This document shows positions 1 through 6,443 of a stretch of 8,836 nucleotides of DNA, piece by piece. How positions within the stretch are numbered: position 1 is the first letter of the stretch; each line of letters opens with the position of its first letter. Origin of the DNA: Actinomycetota bacterium (GTDB lineage Bacteria > Actinomycetota > Acidimicrobiia > Acidimicrobiales > Ilumatobacteraceae); NCBI GenBank assembly GCA_009705435.1, contig WLTJ01000051.1, positions 1 through 8,836 on the forward strand, written 5' to 3'. The position numbers and the translations under genes are program-made. The notes beneath the pieces are model-generated. The model saw only the letters and a list, made by a program, of their open reading frames with translations. It searched no databases and was not told where the DNA came from.

Positions 1-1022
1 ACGTAGTAACCCATCTCGCCGAGTGGATTCTCTGTTGATACCCATGCTTCGCCTTCAGGCACTTTGATAATTCGTGGGACCTTGGCCATCACTGGACCAG
101 AAGGAATGCTTTTCAGCAATTGATCAACGATCAAGGTTGATTCGCGAACTTCTTGGAGACGAATCCAGCACCGAGCAAAACTGTCACCATCTGGGTGAGT
201 CCAAACTTTCCAATCCACCTTGTCCCATGCCATTGGCAAGGACTGATCGCGTCGTAGATCCCAATCGACACCACACGCACGTAGGTTGGCTCCTGACAGT
301 CCGTATTGCATAGCGATATCTTTCGGAATCACACCGATACCACGTGTGCGACTCTGGAAAATCTCATTACCGAAGAGAAGATCTTCCATCTCGGTACAGA
401 AATTACGCAACTTCTTCATCACGGCGCGTGTCTCGTCAATGAAACCTTCGGGGAGATCATCTTTCAATCCACCAATGCGGTCAAAGTTCGGGTGGAATCG
501 ACCGCCAGTGGCTGCTTCGATGAGGTTCAACACATGTTCACGATCGCGGAAGGCCATGAACACTGGAGTCACCGCTCCCAACTGCACACCGAGATCTCCG
601 AGGAACAATGAAACGTTGGCGATGCGCGAAAGTTCAAAGAGGATGGTGCGAATCCACTGCGCACGAGGTGGGGCTTCAACGCCCATCAACTTTTCGGCTG
701 CCAAAATGAATGGCACTTCGTTAGCAAAACTACCCAACCAGTCAATGCGGTTGACCAATGAAGTGACTTGCGGGTATGTGCGAACTTCGGTCAATTTTTC
801 ATAACCGCGATGCATGTAACCACATGAGGGTTCGGCCCAAACAACTTGTTCACCGTCAAGGTGAGCAATGATGCGCAGGGTTCCATGAGTCGCAGGGTGC
901 TGAGGTCCGATGTTGAGAGTCATGCCCTCAGTTTCAAGTTCAACATTCAGCCGCGCGTCTGCCGCCTGCGAGGCGATATAGGCCAACTGTTTGCGATCAA
1001 TGAGGGATTCAGTTGAAGTCAT
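1..1022 (-). CDS. nuoD: NADH-quinone oxidoreductase subunit D (partial, C-terminus beyond window)
   Basis: Subunit of the peripheral arm of complex I; with NuoB it forms the quinone-reduction cavity on the cytoplasmic face of the membrane. I translated it from the ATG at 1020-1022; 340 codons are open to the window edge, and roughly 50-60 C-terminal residues should be missing. Family landmarks: GPQHPATHG (39-47), GYMHRGYEK, APPRAQWIR, FHPNFDRIGG and TENPLGEMGYY at the cut end. It aligns without gaps to the Thermus Nqo4 sequence as I recall it, with an offset of 8. On that alignment the histidine equivalent to His38 is kept (H46), and so are R92 and H177 near cluster N2. The position of the conserved quinone-site Tyr87 is W95, and that of Asp139 is Q147. 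The start overlaps the nuoC stop by four bases (ATGA), with a modest AAGG upstream. The family call is secure. The NuoD2-like subtype is inferred. Confidence 0.96.
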   Translation of the reverse strand, partial: MTSTESLIDRKQLAYIASQAADARLNVELETEGMTLNIGPQHPATHGTLRIIAHLDGEQVVWAEPSCGYMHRGYEKLTEVRTYPQVTSLVNRIDWLGSFANEVPFILAAEKLMGVEAPPRAQWIRTILFELSRIANVSLFLGDLGVQLGAVTPVFMAFRDREHVLNLIEAATGGRFHPNFDRIGGLKDDLPEGFIDETRAVMKKLRNFCTEMEDLLFGNEIFQSRTRGIGVIPKDIAMQYGLSGANLRACGVDWDLRRDQSLPMAWDKVDWKVWTHPDGDSFARCWIRLQEVRESTLIVDQLLKSIPSGPVMAKVPRIIKVPEGEAWVSTENPLGEMGYY

Positions 1023-1672
1023 TCTGCTTCGCCTTCTTCGTCATCCGAGCCACCAGGCATCGGCTCTACGTCAATGATTCCTGGCCACGGTTTGACCATG
1101 CGCGCCAACAATGGAAAATCTTTACGCAATGGGTGACCTTCAAATTCAGACGGTAGATACATATTGCGCAGATCAGGATGACCAGCAAAACCAATGCCGA
1201 ACATCTCATGAGTTTCACGTTCGTGCCAATTAGCACCAGCGAAAATCGGTGACCATGACTCAACAACTGGTTCACTATCTGAAACATCACACTTGATGTT
1301 CACGCCAACATGCAGAATCGGATGAACGACACGCGCCAAAAGTTGCATCCGTGTTGCACCACCCGCATAACCCTGTCGCACGGTGTCATCACGTTCAACT
1401 GGCGGTGCCGTTGGGTCATCTTCACCCTTGCCGAATGGCGATGGCATCCAGTCAATAGCCGACAAAAAACAGAAGTACTCAAAACCCATCGAGCGCAGTG
1501 CAACACCTGTTTGCCGCCACGCACTCGTGTTCACTCGTACCCAAAGATCATCACCAGGCTTGAGGAAACTGTCAAGCAGATCGGCGCCGATGTGAGTACG
1601 AAGATCATCAATGATGCGCTCACGCAAAGTGTCACCTGGAATCTCGGCAATAGGTGTTTCAGTCGACGACAA
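1019..1672 (-). CDS. nuoC: NADH-quinone oxidoreductase subunit C
   Basis: Complex I 30-kDa subunit; it packs against NuoD and NuoB in the connecting part of the peripheral arm and holds no cofactor. The C-terminal half has the family signature: WHERETHEMFGI (149-160), GHPDLR (164-169), GHPLRKDFPL (179-188), then a KPWPGIIDVEPMPG segment and an acidic tail. Length is 217 residues, normal for a stand-alone NuoC. The frame stays open upstream to about 1873, but that part is antisense-like sequence inside nuoB and has no NuoC character. I chose TTG at 1670-1672 because a strong GAGGTGA lies five bases upstream; GTG at 1679-1681 is the alternative and adds three residues. The gene overlaps the nuoB end by 14 bases and the nuoD start by four, so translational coupling is likely. 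The signature wording resembles the actinobacterial second-type NuoC, from memory. Confidence 0.95.
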   Translation of the reverse strand: MSSTETPIAEIPGDTLRERIIDDLRTHIGADLLDSFLKPGDDLWVRVNTSAWRQTGVALRSMGFEYFCFLSAIDWMPSPFGKGEDDPTAPPVERDDTVRQGYAGGATRMQLLARVVHPILHVGVNIKCDVSDSEPVVESWSPIFAGANWHERETHEMFGIGFAGHPDLRNMYLPSEFEGHPLRKDFPLLARMVKPWPGIIDVEPMPGGSDDEEGEAE

Positions 1673-2225
1673 CGGACTCACCTCGCTTGGCAGAAGCTTT
1701 TTTTGACTTCTTTGTTTCACCAACAATGATTGGCTTATAACCCTCGCCACGCCAACGTGCGCCCATATCTTCGTTGCGAATGCGCTGTTGTAATAACACC
1801 ACTCCCTCGAGCAATGCTTCGGGTCGGGGTGGACAACCAGGGATATAAACGTCAACCGGAATGATCTGATCAATCCCCTTGGTCACCGAATAGCTGTCCC
1901 AATACGGACCGCCACAGTTGGCGCACGAACCCATCGAAATCACATACTTGGGCTCAGGCATTTGTTCATAGAGGCGCTTGATACTCGGTGCCATTTTGTC
2001 CGTCACGGTCCCGGAAATGACAACAAGGTCAGCTTGGCGCGGGCTAGCGGGAAGTGGAATGACGCCCAAACGCATCACGTCATAACGCGGGGATGCAAAA
2101 GCAGCGCCCATCTCGATGGCGCAACACGCTAGGCCCCACTGATACACCCATAGGGAGTACGAGCGACCTAAGTTCAGTAATGAATTCAGCGGCTTTGGCA
2201 GCCGCCCACGGTCAACGAGACCCAT
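1659..2225 (-). CDS. nuoB: NADH-quinone oxidoreductase subunit B
   Basis: Complex I 20-kDa subunit; it binds the terminal [4Fe-4S] cluster N2, which passes electrons to quinone, and sits at the junction with the membrane arm. The four expected cluster ligands are present: the tandem pair C34-C35 in GLACCAIEMG, C101 in SMGSCANCGG and C131 in IPGCPPRPE. RYDVMRLGVIPLPASPRQADL is replaced only slightly from the family norm, and the core is uninterrupted. Length is 188 residues, including a lysine-rich C-terminal extension (about 165-188) that overlaps nuoC. The ATG start has AAGGAG four bases upstream. It follows nuoA by 15 bases and is clearly in the same operon. Nothing is missing from the cluster-binding set. 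Confidence 0.97.
   Translation of the reverse strand: MGLVDRGRLPKPLNSLLNLGRSYSLWVYQWGLACCAIEMGAAFASPRYDVMRLGVIPLPASPRQADLVVISGTVTDKMAPSIKRLYEQMPEPKYVISMGSCANCGGPYWDSYSVTKGIDQIIPVDVYIPGCPPRPEALLEGVVLLQQRIRNEDMGARWRGEGYKPIIVGETKKSKKASAKRGESVVVD
1678..1684 (-). promoter_or_regulatory. Ribosome binding site of nuoC
   Basis: On the minus strand GAGGTGA matches the 16S anti-Shine-Dalgarno complement and ends five bases before TTG at 1672. It lies inside the 3' end of nuoB and supports the TTG start over the GTG at 1681, which would fall inside the motif itself. Confidence 0.6.
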
Positions 2226-2229
2226 ACAG

Positions 2230-2235
2230 CTCCTT
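2230..2235 (-). promoter_or_regulatory. Ribosome binding site of nuoB
   Basis: AAGGAG on the minus strand lies four bases before the nuoB ATG, in the 15-base gap after nuoA. It confirms the nuoB start. Confidence 0.6.
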
Positions 2236-2240
2236 GTCCA

Positions 2241-2606
2241 TTACACCCAGCGAAGGACTCCCTTGCGCCAGGCATAAACCAGACCCAATAACAAAACTCC
2301 AACAAAAACGCCCATTTCGACTAATCCAAATCCTGCATACCGCTCAAGTTGAGTAGCCCAAGGAAAAATAAACACGGCCTCCACATCAAAAATCACGAAC
2401 AAAAGTGCGAAAACGTAGTAACGAATCTGGCTCTGCGACCAGCCTTCACCAACTGGGTCGACGCCACTCTCATAAGTCAAGAGTTTTTCCCGATTGGGCT
2501 TATTGGGTCGAATCAGAACAGATATGCCCAGCAATAGGGATGCCAACAAGAGGGCGATCAGCCCGAACCAAAAGACAACTAGATATGACCGCAAAAACTC
2601 TGACAT
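2241..2606 (-). CDS. nuoA: NADH-quinone oxidoreductase subunit A
   Basis: Small membrane subunit of complex I (ND3 homologue) at the junction between the quinone site and the proton-translocating arm. The 121-residue protein has three predicted helices (about 8-31, 62-82 and 93-113). The first loop carries YESGVDPVG, and the second helix FDVEAVFIFPWA with the conserved acidic pair D74 and E76; E46 is also kept. The loop residue often seen as Cys is Ser here, as in E. coli NuoA as I recall it, so this is not anomalous. The ATG is the first possible start, since an in-frame TAG lies just upstream (2610-2612). No Shine-Dalgarno is visible, unlike nuoB and nuoC, so translation may begin on a leaderless or very short-leader transcript. 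It is the first gene of the nuoABCD block and begins 67 bases after the amidotransferase stop. Confidence 0.96.
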   Translation of the reverse strand: MSEFLRSYLVVFWFGLIALLLASLLLGISVLIRPNKPNREKLLTYESGVDPVGEGWSQSQIRYYVFALLFVIFDVEAVFIFPWATQLERYAGFGLVEMGVFVGVLLLGLVYAWRKGVLRWV

Positions 2607-2673
2607 CGGCTAAGACGCTACTACGGAGACGGCGATCACTCCTAACTTCTACCCCTGCGTGTGACAAGAGAAA

Positions 2674-3357
2674 TCACATATCGTGAGTGGTTAATTCCAA
2701 AAACCAATCCACAATTTGATCGCTGTTTGCACGGCTCTGGGACACGTTGTGTCGGGTCTGCTCCATCACTGCCTCGGGGGTCAAACCCACCGCCTGCAAA
2801 TCATGAACTCCGATTGCGGAGGTCCAGCGGGCCAACATTGATTCGTTGGCTTCTGGGTGAAACTGGGTGGCGAAGGTCCGACCCCCCAAAATGGCCTGCG
2901 GTCCCGCCGGACTATGCGCTAATTCGGTGAAATCTGAGGGTTTCTGGAAGGCATCAAAATGCCACTGAAGCCACGGTCCCGAGGCTATGACCTGCGGTAA
3001 TGCAGTTTCCACGGAGTGCCAGCCGACCTCCGGGTTCTCGACTCGAAAGACCCGTCCACCGAGAGCGTGGGCCACCATTTGGGACCCAAAACAGATGCCA
3101 AAAATCGGGATTCCGCGCTGATGCGCCTGTTGGATGAGGGCCGCTTCGCTGGCCACGTTGTCCGAGATGCCATCCCAATAAACGCTCCATTCAGAGCCCA
3201 AGAGCAAAATAAGGTCATGACCCTCAATTTCTGGCCATTCTTCGGGGTGCTCGCGGTGGGCTTCCGTGAAGGCAAATCCGTGATGCCGGAACCTCTCCCC
3301 GACAAAACCACAGTCAGCATCGGCCGCATTGGCAATCACAATCGCACGCACCCTCAT
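2674..3357 (-). CDS. Class I glutamine amidotransferase domain protein (GuaA-type), stand-alone
   Basis: Single-domain class I glutamine amidotransferase of the GMP-synthase-like group (COG0518 type), expected to hydrolyse glutamine or a related gamma-glutamyl amide in the cytoplasm. The nucleophile elbow GICFGSQ gives C89, and FATQFHPEAN gives H167 and E169, so the Cys-His-Glu triad is complete (numbered from ATG 3357, 227 residues). The LLGSEWSVYWD segment precedes the elbow, and a QWHFDAF motif typical of this group follows it. There is no fused synthetase domain and no synthetase neighbour, so the ammonia acceptor is unknown; it could instead be a gamma-glutamyl peptidase. I prefer ATG 3357 because the first beta strand follows at once. 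TTG at 3402 would run into ilvA, and GTG 3360 or 3351 are possible. No clear ribosome binding site. It is divergent from ilvA with a 38-base gap. Confidence 0.85.
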   Translation of the reverse strand: MRVRAIVIANAADADCGFVGERFRHHGFAFTEAHREHPEEWPEIEGHDLILLLGSEWSVYWDGISDNVASEAALIQQAHQRGIPIFGICFGSQMVAHALGGRVFRVENPEVGWHSVETALPQVIASGPWLQWHFDAFQKPSDFTELAHSPAGPQAILGGRTFATQFHPEANESMLARWTSAIGVHDLQAVGLTPEAVMEQTRHNVSQSRANSDQIVDWFLELTTHDM

Positions 3358-3388
3358 CACGATATGACCCGCGGCGTGAGTATGGTGA
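3357..3388 (+). promoter_or_regulatory. Candidate operator dyad between amidotransferase and ilvA
   Basis: An imperfect dyad fills the divergent gap. The outer arms are TCACgATA (3357-3364) and TATgGTGA (3381-3388), complementary at seven of eight positions around a 16-base centre that contains CCGCGG. The right arm overlaps the ilvA ribosome binding site (GGTGA, 3384-3388) and the left arm touches the amidotransferase start codon. It could be a shared regulator site, but chance remains quite possible. Confidence 0.25.
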
Positions 3389-3395
3389 AGCAAGC

Positions 3396-4598
3396 ATGAC
3401 AATCGCCAAAATTTCTGAGCAAGACATCGCCCGAGCCCGAGAGGCGGGACTAGGTGTCGTCAAGCACACCCCAGTCACAGCATCAGCCGCTCTCAGCGAA
3501 CTGAGTGGCGGCGACATTGTTCTCAAAGCTGAAAATATGCAGCGCACGGGGAGTTTCAAAATCCGCGGTGCGATGAGCAAGTTGTCGTCATTGGGTTCGC
3601 TAGCCACAACAGGCGTGACGGCTGGGAGCGCAGGTAATCATGGACAGTCTTTAGCTTTTGCAGCTCGCCACTTCGGAATTCCCTGCGAAATCTTCATCCC
3701 AAAAAATGCCCCCATCGCCAAGATCGCCGCATGTCGCGCCTACGGAGCAATAGTCGTTGAAGGTGGAGACTCACTTGATGAAGCAGTCGCCAGTGCCAAA
3801 GAGCGAGCGCTGGAAAAAGGTATGCAGTTTTGTCATCCCTACGACGACGCAGTTGTTGTGGCCGGTCAGGCCACTCTCGGACTCGAACTGATTGCTGACA
3901 TCGCCAACTTGCGACGCGTCATTATTCCCCTCGGTGGAGGTGGATTGGCAAGCGGAGTGGCGATCGCTCTCAAGCAGCATGACCCCAGTATCAAAATTAT
4001 CGGTGTTCAAGTTGAAGCTTGCGCTCCATACGCCAAGGGCATCACGCCAAGTGGCCCGGTGTTCACATTGGCTGACGGAATTGCTGTGAAAAAACCTGGC
4101 GACATTACGCGACCACTGATTGAGCATTGGCTTGATGACATCGTGGTTGTCGACGAAGATGCAGTCGCTGACGCGATGGTGTTATTGATGGAGCGATCAA
4201 AGTTGTATGTCGAAGGTGGCGGAGCAGTGGGCGTGTCAGCGTTATTGAGCGAACGTGTTGCCCCATCGCGAAGTGGAACGACATGTGTTGTGTTGTCTGG
4301 TGGCAATGTTGATCTTGGTGTGGTGCCCGGACTCATTCGCCGATTTGAGACACAAGCTGGTCGTCGACTCATTGTGTTTGTCAAAGTGAGCGATCGTCCA
4401 GGTGGGCTGGCGAAATTGCTGGCGATTTTCGCCGACGTTGGAGCCAGTGTGATCGACATCGATCATGTCCGTGATGGAGTTGATTTACACGTTCGCGAAA
4501 CTGGAGTCAACGCAGTGCTCGAAGTACGCGGACCCGAACACGCTGAATTGTTAATCGACACCGTTCGTGAGGCCGGTTACGACATCGCCCCATTGTGA
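3396..4598 (+). CDS. ilvA: Threonine ammonia-lyase (threonine dehydratase), single ACT domain
   Basis: PLP enzyme that converts L-threonine to 2-oxobutyrate and ammonia, the first step towards isoleucine or a catabolic entry. Fold type II landmarks: the PLP lysine K55 in TGSFKIRGA, the substrate loop SAGNHGQ (78-84), the phosphate-binding glycine run LGGGGLASG (179-187) and SGGNVD (301-306). Residues 325-400 form one ACT-type domain, with the segment SDRPGGLAKLL at its start. At 400 residues it matches the short one-C-terminal-domain class rather than the 500-residue E. coli IlvA with paired regulatory domains. Feedback control therefore cannot be predicted: isoleucine inhibition and a catabolic TdcB-like role are both possible. 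ATG 3396 has GGTGA seven bases upstream. The gene is divergent from the amidotransferase, and its stop lies two bases from the end of the convergent flavin oxidoreductase gene. No other isoleucine pathway gene is in the window. Confidence 0.92.
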   Translation: MTIAKISEQDIARAREAGLGVVKHTPVTASAALSELSGGDIVLKAENMQRTGSFKIRGAMSKLSSLGSLATTGVTAGSAGNHGQSLAFAARHFGIPCEIFIPKNAPIAKIAACRAYGAIVVEGGDSLDEAVASAKERALEKGMQFCHPYDDAVVVAGQATLGLELIADIANLRRVIIPLGGGGLASGVAIALKQHDPSIKIIGVQVEACAPYAKGITPSGPVFTLADGIAVKKPGDITRPLIEHWLDDIVVVDEDAVADAMVLLMERSKLYVEGGGAVGVSALLSERVAPSRSGTTCVVLSGGNVDLGVVPGLIRRFETQAGRRLIVFVKVSDRPGGLAKLLAIFADVGASVIDIDHVRDGVDLHVRETGVNAVLEVRGPEHAELLIDTVREAGYDIAPL

Positions 4599-4600
4599 TT

Positions 4601-5680
4601 TTATGCTTCAGCGACAAAGCCTTTGAAAACTCGCATGTATTCAATGAAGCCATCCGATAAACCTTCGGCACGCAAATCATCGGGGTGAATCGGCATGGGT
4701 CGCATTGCGAACTCAGGGTCGGCACAAGCTAGACGGGCAAAATCATGATGTGCAATTGCCGCTCGACCAATGATTGCGAAGTCGGCTCCATTATCCACGG
4801 CCCACTGCGCGTCAGCAGCCGAATAAATCTTGCCTGCCACGCCCAGTCGCGTCGTGCCACGTGGCGCTCCCGAGAATAATTCCATCAAGGTCTTGCCAGC
4901 AAACTCTTCATCGACTGCATCTTTGCGAATATCCCACATCGACAAGTCGATGAAATCAATCTTCTTTGAATCAACTAGCCAGCCATAAAGTTCAAGCATC
5001 TCAGAGGTCTTCAAACCGAAACGTTCGGGGGAAAGTCGTACCGACAAGTTCAAAGATGAACGACAGTCACGTCGTATGCCATCGATGATGGCCAATAAAA
5101 ATCCTGCACGATTGTCAAGACTTCCACCGAACTCATCGGTTCTCTGATTGATCTCGGGCGATAAAAACTGGCCAATCAAATAGCCATGAGCACCATGAAG
5201 TTCAACGCCTTCAAATCCCGCTTTTTCACAGCGCACAGCGGCATCAACAAAAGCGTTGATCACCTCGTACACCTCATTATTCGTCATCTCCCGAGCGCCA
5301 GTAGATGAGTCAGGCGATGGACACAAAGGCGCTGTGCCGATGAGGTCGGCTGGCGATTTCGTGCCGGCGTGATGCAACTGGGCGATCGCAAAACTTTTTT
5401 CTTTTTTAATATCTCTCGCGAGACGCGCGAGACCAGCGGAATGCTCATCTCCAGAACACGCAAGTTGTCCCGCGAAGCCCTGCCCCAATGGATGAACCTG
5501 GGCGGCACATGTCATCGTTGAACCGAATCCACCTTTAGCCCGCATGGTCAGCCAATGGTGTTCCTCATCTGACAAAGTCCCGTCGGGGTGACTTTGCTGA
5601 TTAGTCAATGGCGCCAACATCAAGCGATTGGGCATGGAAGTACCGTTGGCGAAGGACACTGCATCTAGTAACGAAGACAT
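4601..5680 (-). CDS. NADH:flavin oxidoreductase, Old Yellow Enzyme family
   Basis: FMN-dependent TIM-barrel ene-reductase that probably reduces activated C=C bonds using NAD(P)H in the cytoplasm; the natural substrate is unknown. Visible motifs: NRLMLAPLT (18-26) near the N-terminal FMN contact, QLHHAG (101-106), the catalytic-pair segment GVELHGAHGYL (158-168) with H162, H165 and Y167, then QFLSPEINQRTDEFGGSLDNR, and VRLSPE with R215. The FMN phosphate-binding end is FAIIGRAAI (301-309). Length 359 residues fits the single-domain class; there is no 4Fe-4S motif or FAD domain, so it is not a 2,4-dienoyl-CoA reductase type. The HAG motif is followed by Thr where Arg is usual. The ATG at 5680 has no strong ribosome binding site. 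The coding strand contains two runs of six A separated by one G (near 5395-5407), but the frame is intact. Convergent with ilvA, divergent from the next gene. Confidence 0.9.
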   Translation of the reverse strand: MSSLLDAVSFANGTSMPNRLMLAPLTNQQSHPDGTLSDEEHHWLTMRAKGGFGSTMTCAAQVHPLGQGFAGQLACSGDEHSAGLARLARDIKKEKSFAIAQLHHAGTKSPADLIGTAPLCPSPDSSTGAREMTNNEVYEVINAFVDAAVRCEKAGFEGVELHGAHGYLIGQFLSPEINQRTDEFGGSLDNRAGFLLAIIDGIRRDCRSSLNLSVRLSPERFGLKTSEMLELYGWLVDSKKIDFIDLSMWDIRKDAVDEEFAGKTLMELFSGAPRGTTRLGVAGKIYSAADAQWAVDNGADFAIIGRAAIAHHDFARLACADPEFAMRPMPIHPDDLRAEGLSDGFIEYMRVFKGFVAEA

Positions 5681-5692
5681 ATGACTATCTTT

Positions 5693-5704
5693 ACCGCTAG
5701 CGGT
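5693..5704. promoter_or_regulatory. Perfect 12-base palindrome, candidate operator
   Basis: ACCGCTAGCGGT is an exact inverted repeat in the 41-base gap between the divergent oxidoreductase and PuuD-like genes. On the plus strand it sits just upstream of a CAGAAT hexamer (5710-5715) that lies six bases before the GTG start, so a bound regulator could block both promoters. No regulator gene is adjacent, and the -35 region is not recognisable. The regulatory role is inference. Confidence 0.4.
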
Positions 5705-5721
5705 GCTGGCAGAATGATCCT

Positions 5722-6417
5722 GTGAGACATCCGATCATCTTGATTGTGGGCCGGGAAATCGTTCGCCTTGAGGGTGCACGTGGTCTGGCTTATGGGACTG
5801 GGCAAACTTATTCACAAGCCATCACTCGCGCAGGAGGAATACCCATCATGTTGCCTCCCATCAGCGACCTCGCCGAGCGAATTGACTCCCTACTTGATTC
5901 TTGTGACGGCATTGTCCTACAAGGCGGTGGGGATATCGATCCCATTTGTTACGGGCAAGAAATCTCATCGTCATCGGTTTATGGTGTCAACGCACATCAC
6001 GACCGAGTTGAGTTAGAGGTGGCACGACAGGCTGCACTGCGCGATATCCCGACGTTAGCGATATGCCGTGGATTGCAGATTGTCAATGTGGCTTTCGGCG
6101 GCACGCTGATTCAGGACCTTGATGATCCAAGTCACAAGGCCACCTTCCATGGCGTTGACCTGATGCCCAATTCTCTCGTTGCTACGGCGATGAAAGTTGA
6201 GCGGGCAACAAGTTGCCATTCTTGGCATCATCAGGCCGTCGATGTCTTGGGACAAAACCTGCGCGTAACTGGTCGTGCTGATGACGGGACTATTGAAGCA
6301 CTCGAAGGTACTCAAGCCACATGGCTTGTGGCCGTGCAATGGCACCCAGAAGATTCAGCCGAGACTGATAGCGAACAACAGAATCTCTTTGACGCTTTGG
6401 TTGCCGCCTGCGCCTGA
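5722..6417 (+). CDS. Gamma-glutamyl-gamma-aminobutyrate hydrolase-like class I amidotransferase (peptidase C26)
   Basis: PuuD-type class I glutamine amidotransferase-like hydrolase; relatives cleave gamma-glutamyl-GABA to glutamate and GABA in putrescine degradation. The nucleophile is C115 in AICRGLQIVNVAFGGTLIQDL, followed by the family-typical SWHHQAVD (167-174) and the VQWHPED segment with H208 and E210, giving a full Cys-His-Glu triad. QGGGDIDPICYG (67-78) is also characteristic. Length 231 residues is normal. The start is GTG 5722: an in-frame TAG lies at 5698-5700 and no other start codon lies between. No ribosome binding site is visible, but a -10-like CAGAAT lies six bases before GTG, so a leaderless mRNA is plausible. 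No other putrescine-pathway gene (puuA, puuB, puuC) is present here, so the substrate is uncertain. It ends eight bases from the convergent nuclease gene. Confidence 0.88.
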   Translation: MRHPIILIVGREIVRLEGARGLAYGTGQTYSQAITRAGGIPIMLPPISDLAERIDSLLDSCDGIVLQGGGDIDPICYGQEISSSSVYGVNAHHDRVELEVARQAALRDIPTLAICRGLQIVNVAFGGTLIQDLDDPSHKATFHGVDLMPNSLVATAMKVERATSCHSWHHQAVDVLGQNLRVTGRADDGTIEALEGTQATWLVAVQWHPEDSAETDSEQQNLFDALVAACA

Positions 6418-6443
6418 TGCACCCTTTATTTTGTGTGCGCAGG
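6407..6443. terminator. Inverted repeat at convergent gene ends, possible bidirectional terminator
   Basis: CCTGCGC (6407-6413) and GCGCAGG (6437-6443) are perfect 7-base GC-rich arms with a 23-base T-rich loop that contains both stop codons; a shorter GCAC/GTGC stem can form inside. Neither strand has a T run after the stem, so it is not a canonical intrinsic terminator. The position between two gene ends is the main argument. Confidence 0.3.

Noticed and set aside
74..804. Plus-strand open frames across the left 800 bases
   Set aside because: They are antisense to an intact NuoD frame with clear family motifs and show no protein family features.
1673..1873. Possible 67-residue N-terminal extension of NuoC in the same open frame
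   Set aside because: It lies wholly within nuoB, has no NuoC-like sequence, and a strong GAGGTGA points to the TTG at 1672.
2460..2475. Ser instead of Cys in the NuoA YESG loop as a novel substitution
   Set aside because: Ser at this position is known in E. coli NuoA as I recall it, so it is ordinary variation.
2607..2673. Terminator or riboswitch between the amidotransferase gene and nuoA
   Set aside because: The 67 bases contain no stable hairpin or recognisable aptamer that I could find; only a weak -10-like hexamer near the nuoA start.
3358..3402. Upstream TTG start at 3402 for the amidotransferase
   Set aside because: It would overlap the ilvA start, and the added residues (rich in His) precede the first beta strand without family support.
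5392..5408. Two A6 runs around a G in the oxidoreductase gene, considered as a programmed frameshift site
   Set aside because: The zero frame reads AAA AAA G, not the A AAA AAG phase needed for canonical -1 slippage, and the encoded protein is full length and intact.
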